The notes under the pieces were generated by a model, which saw nothing but the letters and a program-made list of their open reading frames with translations, did no database searches and was not told where the DNA came from. The translations under genes were made by a program, and so were the position numbers. Shown here in pieces: positions 11,456 through 22,588 of a stretch of 64,000 bases of DNA; positions within the stretch are counted from its first letter, which is position 1, and each line of letters starts with the position of its first letter. Source of the DNA: UBA6489 sp942490775 (lineage in GTDB: Bacteria > Patescibacteriota > Gracilibacteria > BD1-5 > UBA6164); assembly GCA_942490775.1 (NCBI GenBank), contig CALNYL010000012.1, forward strand, positions 1 through 64,000. Reading direction: 5' to 3'.

Positions 11456-12226
11456 TTACTTATTTAAACTATCAAAAAGACAATGCATAGAATTAGCCAA
11501 ATCATCAGACTCTATTTTTATTCAAAAAGGAGAATTTTTTAAAAGAATCATATAAAAAACTTTTCAAACTATAAATATATTTATTCATGAATTTGAAGCA
11601 GGTAAATCAGATAAGAATTCAATACTTGTAGACCTAGAAATCTTTTCCATAATCATTATTCAATTTCATAAAAAAGCATCAATAGAAATCTTATTGTCTT
11701 TTAAGCTTATGAAAAAATCTTCTGAAATTTTATTAAGTTTTTTATTACTATTATTCTGAGTATCAACAACATTAGAACTAAAAAATTTTATAGAAATATA
11801 TTTTCTCTCTTCAATAATCTTTGTTATATCAGAAAAAATATTTTCCACTCACTTCAATCAATCATACAAATGAATCTTTGGAATATTATTATTTTGTTCA
11901 TATTTTAATTGATTTAATTCAGCTTCAATATTTGAAAAACTATCTGATAAATTTCTATATTTATCAAGCCTTTTTTGTACCAAATTTTTTATAACATTAG
12001 GATTCTCTATAAAAAAAGTTTTTATATTTCATTTTTGGCTAATAGAAACTAAATTATAACTAGATAATTTCAACAAAATTTTATATACAGCAGTTCTTTC
12101 ATATCAAGTATTTTTTGATATTACAGAAGCAGGCTGATTTCATAGCTTATATAAAGTTATAAAAATTTCTACCTCTTTTTCGCTAAATCCAAGTTGTTTA
12201 AAATAGTTATTAAAATTATTAATCAT
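11456..12226 (-). CDS. TrmB-like transcriptional regulator (copy 2)
   Basis: 256 aa, collinear with the regulator at 6800-7576: winged HTH (FKQLGFSEKEVEIFITLYKL, NTGYERTAVYKILLKL), a coiled coil at about 80-115, and a C-terminal domain with SPFGIKIESDD and CLFDSLNK at the end. It is convergent with paralog B and divergent from paralog C, with a palindromic operator at 12254-12271 between it and C. Autoregulation and control of paralog C are inferred from this geometry. Confidence 0.8.
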
Positions 12227-12253
12227 ATTATTTCTCTGTTTAAAAATATATGT

Positions 12254-12271
12254 TGTGAAAAAGTTTTCACA
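12254..12271. promoter_or_regulatory. Palindromic operator, site 2
   Basis: TGTGAAAA-AG-TTTTCACA, a perfect palindrome 28 bases upstream of the TrmB-like gene 2 start and 112 bases before paralog C. It shares TGTGAA and TTCACA half-sites with site 1 (7591-7609). A lone half-site TTGTGAAT lies at 12331-12338. Confidence 0.65.
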
Positions 12272-12382
12272 CTTTTATTGCTCTTATTATAAACATATAT
12301 AAAACTCTTGCAAAAAAGAATGTATACTTTTTGTGAATAATAGATAAGATAATAAAAAATTATTTAATAACATATATTAAAT

Positions 12383-14077
12383 ATGGAAAAAACAATACAA
12401 ACCAAAAACTGTAAACATTGTAATTTAAGATTTGAAATTACAAACAAAGACTTAGAATTTTATGATAAAGTATCACCAAAATTCAACTGAAAAAAATATC
12501 AAATACCTATACCAACACTTTGTCCTGATTGTAGGCAACAAAGAAGACTGAGTTTTAGAAATGAAAGAAAATTATACAGAAGAGACTGTGATGCTAACTG
12601 AAAATCTATTATTTCAATATATTCTCCTGATAAAAATGTAACTGTTTATAATCAAGAAGACTGGTGGTCTGATTCTTGGGATGCAATTGATTACTGAAAA
12701 AACTTTGATTTTAACAAAAATTTTTTTGAGCAATTTGAAGAATTGACGAAAAAAGTACCTAAGATTTCAAATTTAGTAAAAGATTCAAGAAATTGTGACT
12801 ATAATGTTATTATGTGAAATTCAAAGGATTGTTATTCATGCTCAACTACATTTCAAAGTGAAAATTGTTTATATACATATTGGACAATTGAATCCAAAGA
12901 TTGTGTGGACTGTAGTGATACTGTAAAGTCTGAAAGCTCTTATAATTGCATAAATTGTTACAATGTCTATAAATTAAGTTTTTCACAAGACTGTAAGGAT
13001 TCTAGGAACTCAAGTTTTTTATACGATTGTGTTTGATGTGAAAGTTGTTTCATGTGCTCATGATTAAGAAATAAAAAATATTATATCAAAAATCAACAGT
13101 TTGATAAAAAAGATTATGAAAAAAAATTACAAGAAATAAAAAGTAACAATAGTATAGAAGATTTATTTAATTTATATCAAGAAATAAAATCTAAACAAAT
13201 AAAATGTTTTTATAATTGAAACAAATCATATGATTCATTTTGAGATTATTTGACGAATGTTAATAATTGTAGATATTGTTTTAATTTAGTTGATGCCGAA
13301 AATACAAATTATGCATATGATTCTGCAATTCAAATAAAAGATTGTCTAGATATTTCTATGATATGAAATAATGTTAACTTGATGTATGAAGCTCATGCTA
13401 GCTGATATGATTGATACAAAAGTATTTTTGTAAATCTCTGTTGGACTAACACAAAATTGATTTATTGTGATTATTGTATGTACTGTTCAGACTGTTTCTG
13501 ATGTACTTGACTAAAAAACAAACAATATTGTATCCTAAACAAACAATACACAAAAGAAGAGTACAATAAACTAGTCCCAGAAATAATAGAACACATGCAA
13601 AAAACATGAGAATGGTGAGAGTTCTTCCCATCATCAATATCTCCTTTTGGATACAATGAAACAGTAGCTGGAGAACATTTCCCACTAACCAAAGAAGAAG
13701 CAAAAAACAAATGATTCAACTGGTCAGATTACGAACCATCAAAACCAAATGTAGAAAAAATAATCCCAGCAGAAAAGCTACCAGAAAATATAAAAGAAAT
13801 TCCAGATGACATACTAAACTGGGCAATAAAATGTGAAATTACACAAAAACCATTCAGGATAATTAAACAAGAACTAGAATTCTACAGAAAACATGATTTG
13901 CCTATCCCAAGAAAACACCCAGATCAAAGACACCTAGAGAGAATCCAACTAAGAAACCCCAGAAAACTATTTGATAGAAAATGTGATAAATGTTGAATAG
14001 AAATGAAAACAACTTATGCCCCTGATAGAGAGGAGATAGTTTATTGTGAAAAATGTTATAACGAGGTAGTTTATTAA
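12383..14077 (+). CDS. Cys-rich zinc-ribbon protein, paralog C
   Basis: 564 aa. N-terminus METIQTKNCKHC-like with CKHC, then CPDCRQQRRLSFRNER and RRDCDANG. The middle has many Cys (CWTNTKLIYC, DYCMYCSDCFGC). The C-terminal core is conserved (FGYNETVAGEHFPLT, RIIKQELEFYRKHDLPIPR, CDKCGIEMKT, CEKC). It lacks the palindromic insertion: WAI is followed directly by KCEITQKPF, showing the ancestral state at the site where A, B and E carry it. Expression is probably under TrmB-like 2 through the operator at 12254. Confidence 0.8.
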
Positions 14078-14182
14078 CCTCACCCTAGCCCTCTACTTAG
14101 AGGAGAGGGGATACTAGGTTTTATAATTTAATAAAAATCCTTTAGCCTCCTCTCCTTATAGGAGAGGATTGAGGTGAGGTTA
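14078..14182. repeat. Dispersed inverted-repeat element between paralogs C and D
   Basis: Outer arms CCTCACC / GGTGAGG enclose two smaller hairpins (CCTCT-ACTT-AGAGG and CTCTCC-TTAT-GGAGAG). The element fills the whole gap between the two genes. Confidence 0.7.
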
Positions 14183-14191
14183 TAAAAAATC

Positions 14192-15868
14192 ATGCAAGAA
14201 AAAACAATTCAAACCAAAAAATGTAAACACTGTAATTCAGCTTTTGAAATTACAGACAAAGACTTAGAATTTTATAACAAAATTTCACCTATTTTTGATT
14301 GAAAAAAATATCAAATTCCAACACCAACATTATGTCCAGATTGTAGACAACAAAGAAGGCTAAGTTTTAGAAATGAAAGAAATCTGTATAGAAGAGACTG
14401 TGATGCTACTGGTAAAACTATAATTTCAATGTATTCTCCAGACAAAAAGGTAAAAGTATACTCTCAAGAGGAATGGTGGAGTGATAATTGGGATTCATTA
14501 GATTATTGAATAGATTTTGATTTTAGTAAATGATTTTTTGAGCAGTTTTGAAAACTTTTTAGAAAAGTCCCAATGCTTTCATTATCAATTTCTTCTTCAG
14601 ATAATTGTTCTTATAATAATCTTTTATGGGAATCAAAAAATTGCTATTATACCTTTGCTAGTTGATATATAGAAGATAGTTATTATTCACATTGGATTTG
14701 ATGGTCTGAAAAAATATATGATTCTTTTAATGTAATAAAATCAAATAATTTGTATGAATCTATAAGTGTAATTAATTGTTCAAATTCTATATTTTTAAAT
14801 AAGTGTGATAATTGCCATAACTCTGTATATTTAAAAGATTGTGTTTGATGTACCGACTGTTTTTCTTGTGTTTGATTAATAAATAAAAAATACTTTATAT
14901 GAAACAAAAAATATTCTAAAGAAAAATATCTTGATATAAAAAAATGTATTACAAAATTAGAATTATTTAAAATATATAAAAAGGTTTATGAAGATAGCTT
15001 TTTTAAAAACTTATCCAATATTAATTGTGAAAATGTTACTTGAGATGAATTAAAAAATTCAAAAAATCTTCGTAATTGTTACAATTTAGAACTTTGTAAT
15101 GATTGTGAAAATATTCTTTGGTGATTTGAATTAAAAAGTAGTCTTGATATTGACTACCATAATAATGCGGAACTTATTTATGAATTAATATCTTGAGCTT
15201 TTGTTAAAAAAGCTAGTTTTTCTGTTTACTGTAGTGAAAGTGATAATTTGTATTATTGTATTTCTTGTTTTTCATCATCCTATTTATTTTGATGTATATG
15301 ACTAAAACACAAAAAATACTGCATCCTAAACAAACAATACACAAAAGAGCAGTACAACAAGCTAGTCCCAAAAATCATAGAAAACATGCAAAAAACCTGA
15401 GAATGGTGAGAATTTTTTCCAAGCTCTATTTCTCCTTTTTGATACAACGAAACCGTAGCACAAGAATATTTTCCACTAACCAAGGAAGAAGCAAAACACA
15501 AATGATTCAACTGGTCAGATTACGAACCACCAAAACCAAATGTAGAAAAAATAATTCCAGCAGAAAAGCTACCAGAAAATATAAAAGAAATTCCAGATGA
15601 CATACTAAATTGGGCAATAAAATGTGAAGTTACCCAAAAACCATTTAGAATAATAAAACAGGAACTAGAATTCTACAGAAAACATAATTTACCAATCCCA
15701 AGAAAACACCCAGACCAAAGACACCTAGAAAGAATGGCACTCAGAAATCCAAGAAAACTATTTGATAGAAAATGTGATAAATGCTGAATTGTAATGAAAA
15801 CTACTTATTCTCCCAATAGAGAAGAGATAGTTTATTGTGAGAAATGTTATGAGAAAGAGATTTATTAG
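14192..15868 (+). CDS. Cys-rich zinc-ribbon protein, paralog D
   Basis: 558 aa, collinear with paralog C: MQEKTIQTKKCKHC, CPDCRQQRRLSFRNERNLYRRDCDATG, a Cys-rich middle with NNCHNS and CTDCFSC, and the conserved C-terminal part (FGYNETVAQEYFPLT, CDKCGIVMKT, CEKCYEKEIY). It lacks the palindromic insertion (WAIKCEVTQKPF). Cys positions in the middle differ from the other copies while the two ends are conserved, suggesting the middle is under different constraint or faster evolving. Confidence 0.8.
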
Positions 15869-15937
15869 AATGAAAAATGTAAAATTGAAAATGTAAAGTA
15901 GAAAAGAGTAGAAGTTTAAAAGTAAAGAAAAAATTAT

Positions 15938-15985
15938 ACCCCTCTTCCTTTAGTATTAAAGGAAGAGATTCAGAGATAGATTATA
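15938..15985. repeat. Dispersed hairpin repeat
   Basis: CTCTTCCTTTAGTATTAAAGGAAGAG followed by ATTCAGAGATAGATTA is the core (in two parts: CTTCCTTTA and its complement around GTAT). Nearly the same element is at 58855-58905. It lies just before paralog E. Confidence 0.65.
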
Positions 15986-16006
15986 AAAATATAAACTCAT
16001 ATTCCT

Positions 16007-17737
16007 ATGCAAGAAAAAATAGTAGAAACCAAAAACTGTAAACACTGTAATTCAAGCTTTGAGATTACAGATAAAGACTTAGAATTTTATGATAAAGTCT
16101 CACCAAAATTTAATGATAGAAAATATTCTATCCCTACACCAACTCTTTGCCCAAACTGTAGACAACAAAGGAGACTAAGCTTTAGAAATGAAAGAAATCT
16201 ATACAAAAGAGATTGTGATGCTACATGAAAAGAAATAATTTCAATATATTCTCCAGATAAGAAAATAAAGGTTTATAATCAAGAAGAATGGTGGAGCGAT
16301 AGCTGGGATGCAATGGATTATTGAATAGATTTTGATTTTAGTAAAAATTTTTTTGAACAATTCTTATGACTATCATACAAAGTTCCAAAAATATCTCTAT
16401 ATGGAAATAACAACGAAAGAAGCAATTATTGAAATGATATAACAAACAATAAAGATTGTTACCTTATTTTTGGCTCTGACTATAATGAAAATTGTCTATA
16501 CGGAGCCTTCAATAATTCGAAGAACTCTCTAGACTTTTTAGAATCTTCTAATCTAGAAAATTCCTATGAATGTGTTAATTGTGATTGAGGACATAATTTA
16601 TTTTATTCAAAGGATAGTAATAACTGTAGTAACTCAAGATTTTTAATTAATTGTAATAACTGTGAATATTGTTTTCTATCAAGCAACCTACAAAATAAAA
16701 AATACTTCATATTAAATAAGCAATTTTCAAAAAAAGAATATTTTTCAGAGATAAAAAAGTACTCACTAAATGAATCAAAGAAATTATACAAAAAATTACA
16801 AAAAAATAGTTTTTATAAAAATTTAACTATTTCAAATAGTGAAGATTGTTTTTGAAATTATATAAGCAATTCCAAAAACTGTGATTATTGTTTTGATACT
16901 TCAGATGCTATAGATTGTAAATATATATATTTTTGAAGTCAAAAACTATCTGATTGTATGGATACGGTTATGGCTAGTATTAATGCCTCAAAATGTTATG
17001 AAGTGCAAACTTGTTTAGAAAATTGTCATAATATTATTTGATGCAACTTTTGTAATAATATAAGCTTTTCTTATTATATAGATTCTTGTGTAAATTGTAA
17101 AAATTGTTTTTGATGTATATGACTAAGAAATAAACAGTATTGCATACTCAACAAACAATACACCAAAGAAGAGTATGAAACTCTTGTTCCGCAAATTATA
17201 GAACATATGCAAAAATACTGAGAATGGTGAGAATTTTTCCCAAGCTCAATATCACCATTCTGATATAATGAAATAGTAGCTCAAGAGTACTTTCCACTAA
17301 CCAAAGAAGAAGCAAAACACAAATGATTCAACTGGTCAGACTACGAACCACCAAAACCAAATGTAGAAAAAATTATCCCAGCCGAAAAGTTACCAATTGA
17401 CATAAAAGATATCCCAGATGATATTTTAAATTGGGCAATAATGCCTGAGAAAAATGAAAATCCCGTAGGGACAGCAGATCTGCTATCCCTACAACCAGAA
17501 ATACAAAAACCATTCAGAATAATAAAACAAGAATTAGAATTCTACAGAAAACATAATCTCCCAATCCCAAGAAAACACCCAGATCAAAGACACCTAGAGA
17601 GAATCCAACTAAGAAACCCCAGAAAACTATTTGATAGAAAATGTGATAAATGTTGAATAGAGATGAAAACTACATATTCACCAGATAGTAAGGAAATGGT
17701 TTATTGTGAAAAGTGTTATAATGAGGAAATTTTTTAG
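16007..17737 (+). CDS. Cys-rich zinc-ribbon protein, paralog E
   Basis: 576 aa. CKHC and CPNCRQQRRLSFRNER motifs at the N-terminus, the Cys-rich middle (NCNNCEYC, CVNCKNCFGC), and the conserved C-terminus with CDKCGIEMKT and CEKCYNEEIF. It carries the palindromic insertion at 17465-17492, here with one mismatch but still giving VGTADLLSL. Its stop is followed three bases later by the 3' end of a decayed TrmB-like gene, the same geometry as paralog B and TrmB-like 2. This suggests duplication of a gene-regulator block. Confidence 0.8.
17465..17492. repeat. 28-bp coding palindrome (copy 3, one mismatch)
   Basis: Same element with A in place of G in the right arm (TGCTATCCCTAC); the change is synonymous (CTG to CTA, Leu). 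Confidence 0.93.
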
Positions 17738-17740
17738 ATT

Positions 17741-17771
17741 TTATCTATTCAAACTATCAAAAATACAATAG
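17741..17771 (-). pseudogene. Remnant of a third TrmB-like regulator gene
   Basis: Reading minus, the last codons give YCIFDSLNR and a stop, matching the HCLFDSLNK end of the regulator at 11456-12226. It sits three bases past paralog E, as the intact regulator does past paralog B. Similarity ends near 17771. Confidence 0.6.
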
Positions 17772-17985
17772 ACTTGTCTTAGATTAAGAAAAAGTATCTA
17801 TATATCCATTCTGCTATTCTAGTTTTACTTACTCACCATGTAATTCAAGCTACATCATAACTAAAAGATAAACCTTAAGATTAATATAGGTATAAATCAA
17901 AAATTTGGTTTTTAGCCAAATTTTTAAAAGTTCTTATGATGATTAAAAATAATGATGTTATCACTCCAGCTGGGGGAGTGTTTTT
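17772..17985. other. Intergenic with two hairpins
   Basis: 17899-17925 is AAAAATTTGG / CCAAATTTTT, and 17962-17985 is ACTCC / GGAGT followed by GTTTTT, a plus-strand terminator ending at the htpG stop. No gene seen. These probably separate the plus-strand array from the convergent htpG. Confidence 0.5.
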
Positions 17986-20073
17986 CTATTTCAAATACTT
18001 CCCTGCAAACTTATTTGTAAGCTTCACAAAATCCAAAATATTTTCAACCTCTCATCACTCTATCAGCACTGCTTGATAATAAGCATATTTTATCATATCT
18101 TGTAGCTTCTCTGATTTCACATCTTTTTTAAACTCTTTTTGCATAGCTTTCACTAAGTTATCTTCTGGATTTAATTCTAGGATTCTTTTTTGTTTTGGTA
18201 CCATTTGTCACATAGACTTCATCATTTTTTCCATTTGTGGAGTCATACCGTTTTCTGGAGTTTTAATTGCTCATAGATATTCTCAAAGATTATCATTTAA
18301 TTCTACATTTTCAAGCTTATCTGTTCCTATAGAATTTTTTGCTAGTTCCAATAAATCTTTAAAATCCTTTTTAGTTTTTTCTTTCTTTTCTTTCTTTTCC
18401 TCTGTTTCTTCTTCTAATTTTATATCAGAAGACATAATTGATTTTAGTTGGTTTCCTTTGTATTCACTCATTGCTTGGATTATCCATTCATCAATTGGGT
18501 CTACTAGAAGTAATACATCTACTTTGTTTTTTCTAAATTGCTCTAGGTATGGACTCATTTTAACTTCTGCTTCACTTTTCCCTGTTATGTAGTAGATGTT
18601 TTTAGTTTCTTTTTTGTCTTCTTCACAGCAAGAATCTCATTTTTCTTTACAACAAGAGTCTCCTTCTTCTTTTTTATGTTCTCCGCAACATTCTCAGTCT
18701 TTTTTATTGTCGCAGTCATCTGCTCATCCGCAACAATCATGTTCTTTTTTCTTCTTTTCTTCACAGCATTCTCCTTTTTCAGAAGGTTCACAGCATTTAT
18801 TTTTTTCTATTTTTGCCTCTTCTAGATATTCATCTAGTGATATTATTTCGTTTTTTAGTAGGCTTTTAAATTTTACTACTCATGCTATATCTTCTTTTAT
18901 ATCTCATTCATAGTGAATTCATTCTTTTAGGATTTGTCAGTAATTTTCTAAGAACTTTTTGTATGATTCTGGATCTTTTGTCATTGCTTTTTTAAGTTCT
19001 GTTAGTACTTTTTTTACTAGTCATTTTTTTATTTTATCTAGTACAGCATTTGACTGTAACATTTCCCTGCTAATATTTAGTGGTAGGTCAGAAGTTTCTA
19101 CTACTCATGATACAAATCTAAGCCAAACTGGTAGTAGTTCTTTTGCATTTTCTAGGATTAGCACATTTTGCACATATAGTTTTGGTCAATATTCTCTGTT
19201 TGGGTCTGACATATTTGCAAACATATTTTTCTCTTTTGGTATGTATAAAAGAGCTTTATAGCTAATCATTCATTCTAGATTTGTGTGTATATGAGCTAAT
19301 GGTTCATTATAGTCCATTGAAACTGTTTTGTAGAATTCATTGTATTCTTCTGGTTTTATACTAGATTTTGATTTTTTCCAAATAGCTGTAGTTTCATTTA
19401 TTTGTTCCCATTTTTTTCATTTTACATTTCATTTATCATCTTTTTCATCAGCTTCTAGCATTATTGGTATTCATACATAGTTGCTGTATTTTCTTATTAA
19501 TTCTCTTATTTTCCATTCTTCTACTAGTTCCTTATTAGATTCGTTTATGAAAATTCTTATAATCGTTCCTCTATTTTCTTTTTTTCATTTACTTATTTCA
19601 TAACCTGTTTTACCGTCTGATTCCCATAAGAATGCTTCATCATCTAGATTTGATTTTGTTTCTATTTGGACTTTGTCTGCTACCATAAATGCACTATAAA
19701 ATCATACTCAGAATTGTCCTATTAGGTTATGTTCTCAGTCTTCTTTTGCAGCTTTTAGTTTTTCTAGGAAGTCTTTTGTTCCTGATTTTGCTATAGTTCA
19801 GATGTTTTTCTTTAGTCCTTCTTCTGTCATTCAGATTCAGTTGTCTTCTATGTTTATTGTATTTTTTTCTTTGTCATAGCTTATTTTTATTTCAAACTTG
19901 TTATCATCTCATAGGTATGTGGTGTCTGTAAGGGATTTTAGTCTTGCTTTATCTATTGCATCGGATGCATTTGAAATTATTTCTCTTAGAAATATTTCTT
20001 TATTAGAATAGATAGAATGTGTCAGAAGTTCTAGAATTTTTCAGGTTTCTGCTTCAAAATTATGTTGTGTCAT
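17986..20073 (-). CDS. htpG: Chaperone HtpG (Hsp90) with Cys-Cys-rich insertion
   Basis: 695 aa. The N-terminal ATPase domain has HSIYSNKEIFLREIISNASDA, and the middle domain has SLDEYLEEAK and VLLLVDPIDEW. HtpG is the cytosolic ATP-dependent Hsp90 chaperone. Between SLDEYLEEAK and IYYITGKSEAE there is an added segment (about residues 420-487) rich in Lys/Glu/Asp with six CC pairs (KCCE, ECCE, DCCG, ECCG, SCCK, SCCE) plus one DDCD. HtpG normally has only a few residues here, so the protein is longer than usual (about 630 aa). The segment looks like a metal-binding or redox loop; its function is unknown. Confidence 0.95.
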
Positions 20074-20095
20074 AGTTTTTTTGTTATATGTTAAA

Positions 20096-20192
20096 TTTTC
20101 AAAGGGCTAAAGCCCTCTGTTGACAAAAAAATATTATTTTTGACTATTTCTATAATTTTCTAAAAAATAGCACCTAAATATTTTAAGTGCTA
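20096..20192. repeat. Dispersed hairpin repeat and terminator
   Basis: 20096-20130 contains AGGGCTAAAGCCCT and its flank TGTTGACAAAA, repeated in reverse inside the gene end at 35365-35405. 20162-20192 (minus) GCACTTAAAATATTTAGGTGC followed by TATTTTTT, in effect TAGCAC / GTGCTA arms, is a terminator for the gene at 20248-21507. Confidence 0.55.
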
Positions 20193-20247
20193 ATAGTTTA
20201 TTTATTTTCATTGTTATGTCAAAAATAAATTTTGGAAAATTTTTAAT

Positions 20248-21507
20248 TTATATGGTAGTTTTTTGTTGGTTTTCTTTAGGTTTAGGAATTTCTTTAGTTT
20301 GTTGTTTTTGGAAGTTATTTGTAATAGTTGTTTTTTGGGGAGATACTTCCTTCTTCTCACCGACCTTCATACTAACCTCCTTCTTAGTATTCTTGATTTT
20401 ATTTACCCTTCAAAATATTCTTCTAAAAAACTTATAAATACTCTCAAATATTGTGAAAATATCATAAATAAAAGGCATTTTATATCAGAGTCTATTTATA
20501 TAACCCATTCAGTAGCATATTGGAAATAGTGCTAATAGTGATATATTTATATCTCTAAATATAATAAATGCTGTTGTTGCTAGTAAGGTAATTATTAGTG
20601 AGTTTATTATATGAATTCTGAATCTAGATTTTAGAGAAAATAAAAACAGTAAATTTAAAACAGGGATGTAGATTAAATTCTTAGAAAGTTTTGTCTCTTT
20701 TTTTAGTTTTAATTCTTTGAAAAGATTATTTTCAAGCTTTATTTGATTTGTATTAATTGCTTTTCTTGTATTTCTTATTCATATAAATTCCTCTTTTTTA
20801 AAATATGTTTTTAGATATTTAAAATAGCTTTTTATTAGTGTGTGAATGTTTCATGAAGAAGGAAACCAACTTAAATCGGGAGTCTTGTTTTCATTATTTA
20901 CCACTAGTATCACACTAGTGAATGCAAATACTACTATATATATTAGTATTAAAAATATAGCTATATTATTCCCTCAACTTACATAAAAAAAAGCTATTAT
21001 CAAAGATGAAATTAGATTTATTTTATTTATATCTTTTATTGTTTTATTTATGAAGTTTTTTCAGTAAATAATGTATCATACAAAAGGGATACAAGCTAGT
21101 ATTAGAGTTAATTTTCACTCCTCTGATTTTATAGTATGTTTATTTATTGTTATATTTTTTAATCTTCATTTTAGTAATATCATTTCTCATATGCTGACTG
21201 TTTTTCATCTGTATGCCCTATACATTCAAAATAAGAGTAGTAAAAATAAGAATATAAATAACCCTGAAGCTATTATATGATTTAGTGAAAAATCTAGCAT
21301 TCTTATATTTGATAGCGCTCAGAGGAATACGAATATTATATATACTAGTAGAAACATTATATGTATTAGGAATGCTGTTTTTGCATGTCATTTCACAAAA
21401 GGGTTGTATAGCAATTTGTTATTTTTAGCAAATAAAAAAGCTATGCATATAAATAGCATAAAGTAAGAGCTTACAGCATTGTTTATTATTTTTTGGTTTG
21501 TCTCCAT
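20248..21507 (-). CDS. Polytopic membrane protein, unknown
   Basis: 419 aa with TGA=Gly codons. Hydrophobic segments at about 15-30, 47-67, 82-100, 145-160, 180-220 and two near 320-350 predict roughly seven to eight membrane spans. A basic cytoplasmic loop lies between (LKSYFKYLKTYFKKEEFIGIRN-like). The last 60 residues are hydrophilic and Lys/Gln/Pro-rich. Family not recognised. Two poor-complexity stretches of the opposite strand look open but are shadows. Confidence 0.65.
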
Positions 21508-21716
21508 TTTATTTTTTATTTTTTTTAATAGACAAAAGTTTTTTTGTCTCTACAAGTATATTTTACTATATGTTTACTAGTAAGTCCAAAAAAGAGCTTT
21601 CTATTTTTATAAAAATAGTTACAATAAAACTTGAAAGAAAAATTATTAGTGAAAATGTTTCAATAAAACATTTCTATATAAATCGGTCATTTTAAAAAAT
21701 TAAATTAACAATTAGT

Positions 21717-22301
21717 ATGAAAATAAAGGATGTAAGTTTCTATAAAAGTGTCTCTATAAATGATTCTAAAGTTTATTTTGAGAATAAAAAAGAAGTAATA
21801 TTTGTTTGAAGATCTAATGTTTGAAAATCTAGTTTAATGAATACCTTGTTAAATAAAAAAGACCTAGTAAGAACTAGTTCAAAGCCATGAAAAACAAGAA
21901 CAGCTAACCTTTTTATATTAAATAACAAATACTATTTCACTGACTTACCCTGATATGGTTTTGCTAAATTATGAAAGCAATTAAAAGAAGACTTGGATAG
22001 CCTAATAAGTTGGTATGTATGAGAAAGAAGAGAGCATATAAAAAAAGTTGTTTTGATTGTTGATTCTAAGATTTGACCACAAAAGACGGATATTGATATG
22101 TTTAATTATATAACTAAACTTTGAATTCCTATTTTGGTCGTTTTATCAAAGATAGATAGGTTAAATAAAAAGGGAGTTAATGAATCTATTTTACATTGTA
22201 ATAAAGCTTTATTCTGACAACAGATTATAGCAGCTTCTTCTACGAAGAGAACTTGAATTAATGAGGTTTTTAAAGTATTATCAGAGAGTCTAGTTGGATA
22301 A
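21717..22301 (+). CDS. engB: Ribosome biogenesis GTPase EngB (YsxC/YihA)
   Basis: 194 aa. G1 motif GRSNVGKSSLMN with both glycines as TGA or AGA context fitting the frame, SSKPGKTRTANLF (G2), TDLPGYGFAK (G3, two TGA/GGT Gly), LSKIDRL (G4 region) and AASSTKRTG (G5). EngB is an essential GTPase for 50S subunit assembly. The length and motif spacing fit the family. A TAAATT -10-like box lies about ten bases before the start, so the mRNA may be leaderless. Confidence 0.95.
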
Positions 22302-22319
22302 TTTCCACAGCTCTAAATA

Positions 22320-22359
22320 AAAAAAAATCAAAAAAATTTGCCTTTTGATTTTTTTTTTA
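22320..22359 (+). terminator. Terminator after engB
   Basis: AAAATCAAAA / TTTTGATTTT stem-loop followed by a T-tract, 19 bases past the engB stop and before tRNA-Lys. Confidence 0.65.
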
Positions 22360-22383
22360 TACAATACCAAAGCTTTGAGATTT

Positions 22384-22459
22384 GGGTTATTAGCTCAGCT
22401 GGTAGAGCAGCTCCCTTTTAAGGAGAAGGTCCTGGGTTCGAATCCCGGATGACCCACCA
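22384..22459 (+). tRNA. tRNA-Lys (UUU)
   Basis: GGGTTAT pairs with ATGACCC as the acceptor stem. The D arm is GCTC-AGCTGGTA-GAGC, the anticodon loop is CTTTTAA with anticodon TTT, and the T arm is CTGGG-TTCGAAT-CCCGG. CCA is encoded. One anticodon-stem pair (first position) is a G-A mismatch. Confidence 0.97.
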
Positions 22460-22474
22460 TTTTTTGAAAAAGTT

Positions 22475-22513
22475 AAAAAGCTTTTAAGTATAACTACTTA
22501 GAAGCTTTTTTTA
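22475..22513 (+). terminator. Terminator after tRNA-Lys
   Basis: AAAAGCTTTTAAGTA pairs with TACTTAGAAGCTTTT, then a T-run. Confidence 0.75.
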
Positions 22514-22588
22514 TTTTGAAATAAAAGCATTCTGTATATAATCAAGGGGTAGCTAAAAAGCTATTTTATATTATAATCTTGAAATAGT

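Noticed and set aside
7718..17737. Calling the Cys-rich array CaiB/BaiF
   Set aside because: A true CaiB/BaiF gene (60317-61420) shares no motif with the array; the array proteins have Cys pairs and no CoA-transferase signatures.
18596..18913. Ser/Gln/His-rich open frame opposite htpG
   Set aside because: It is the antisense shadow of the Cys-rich HtpG insertion and shows no start context or family match.
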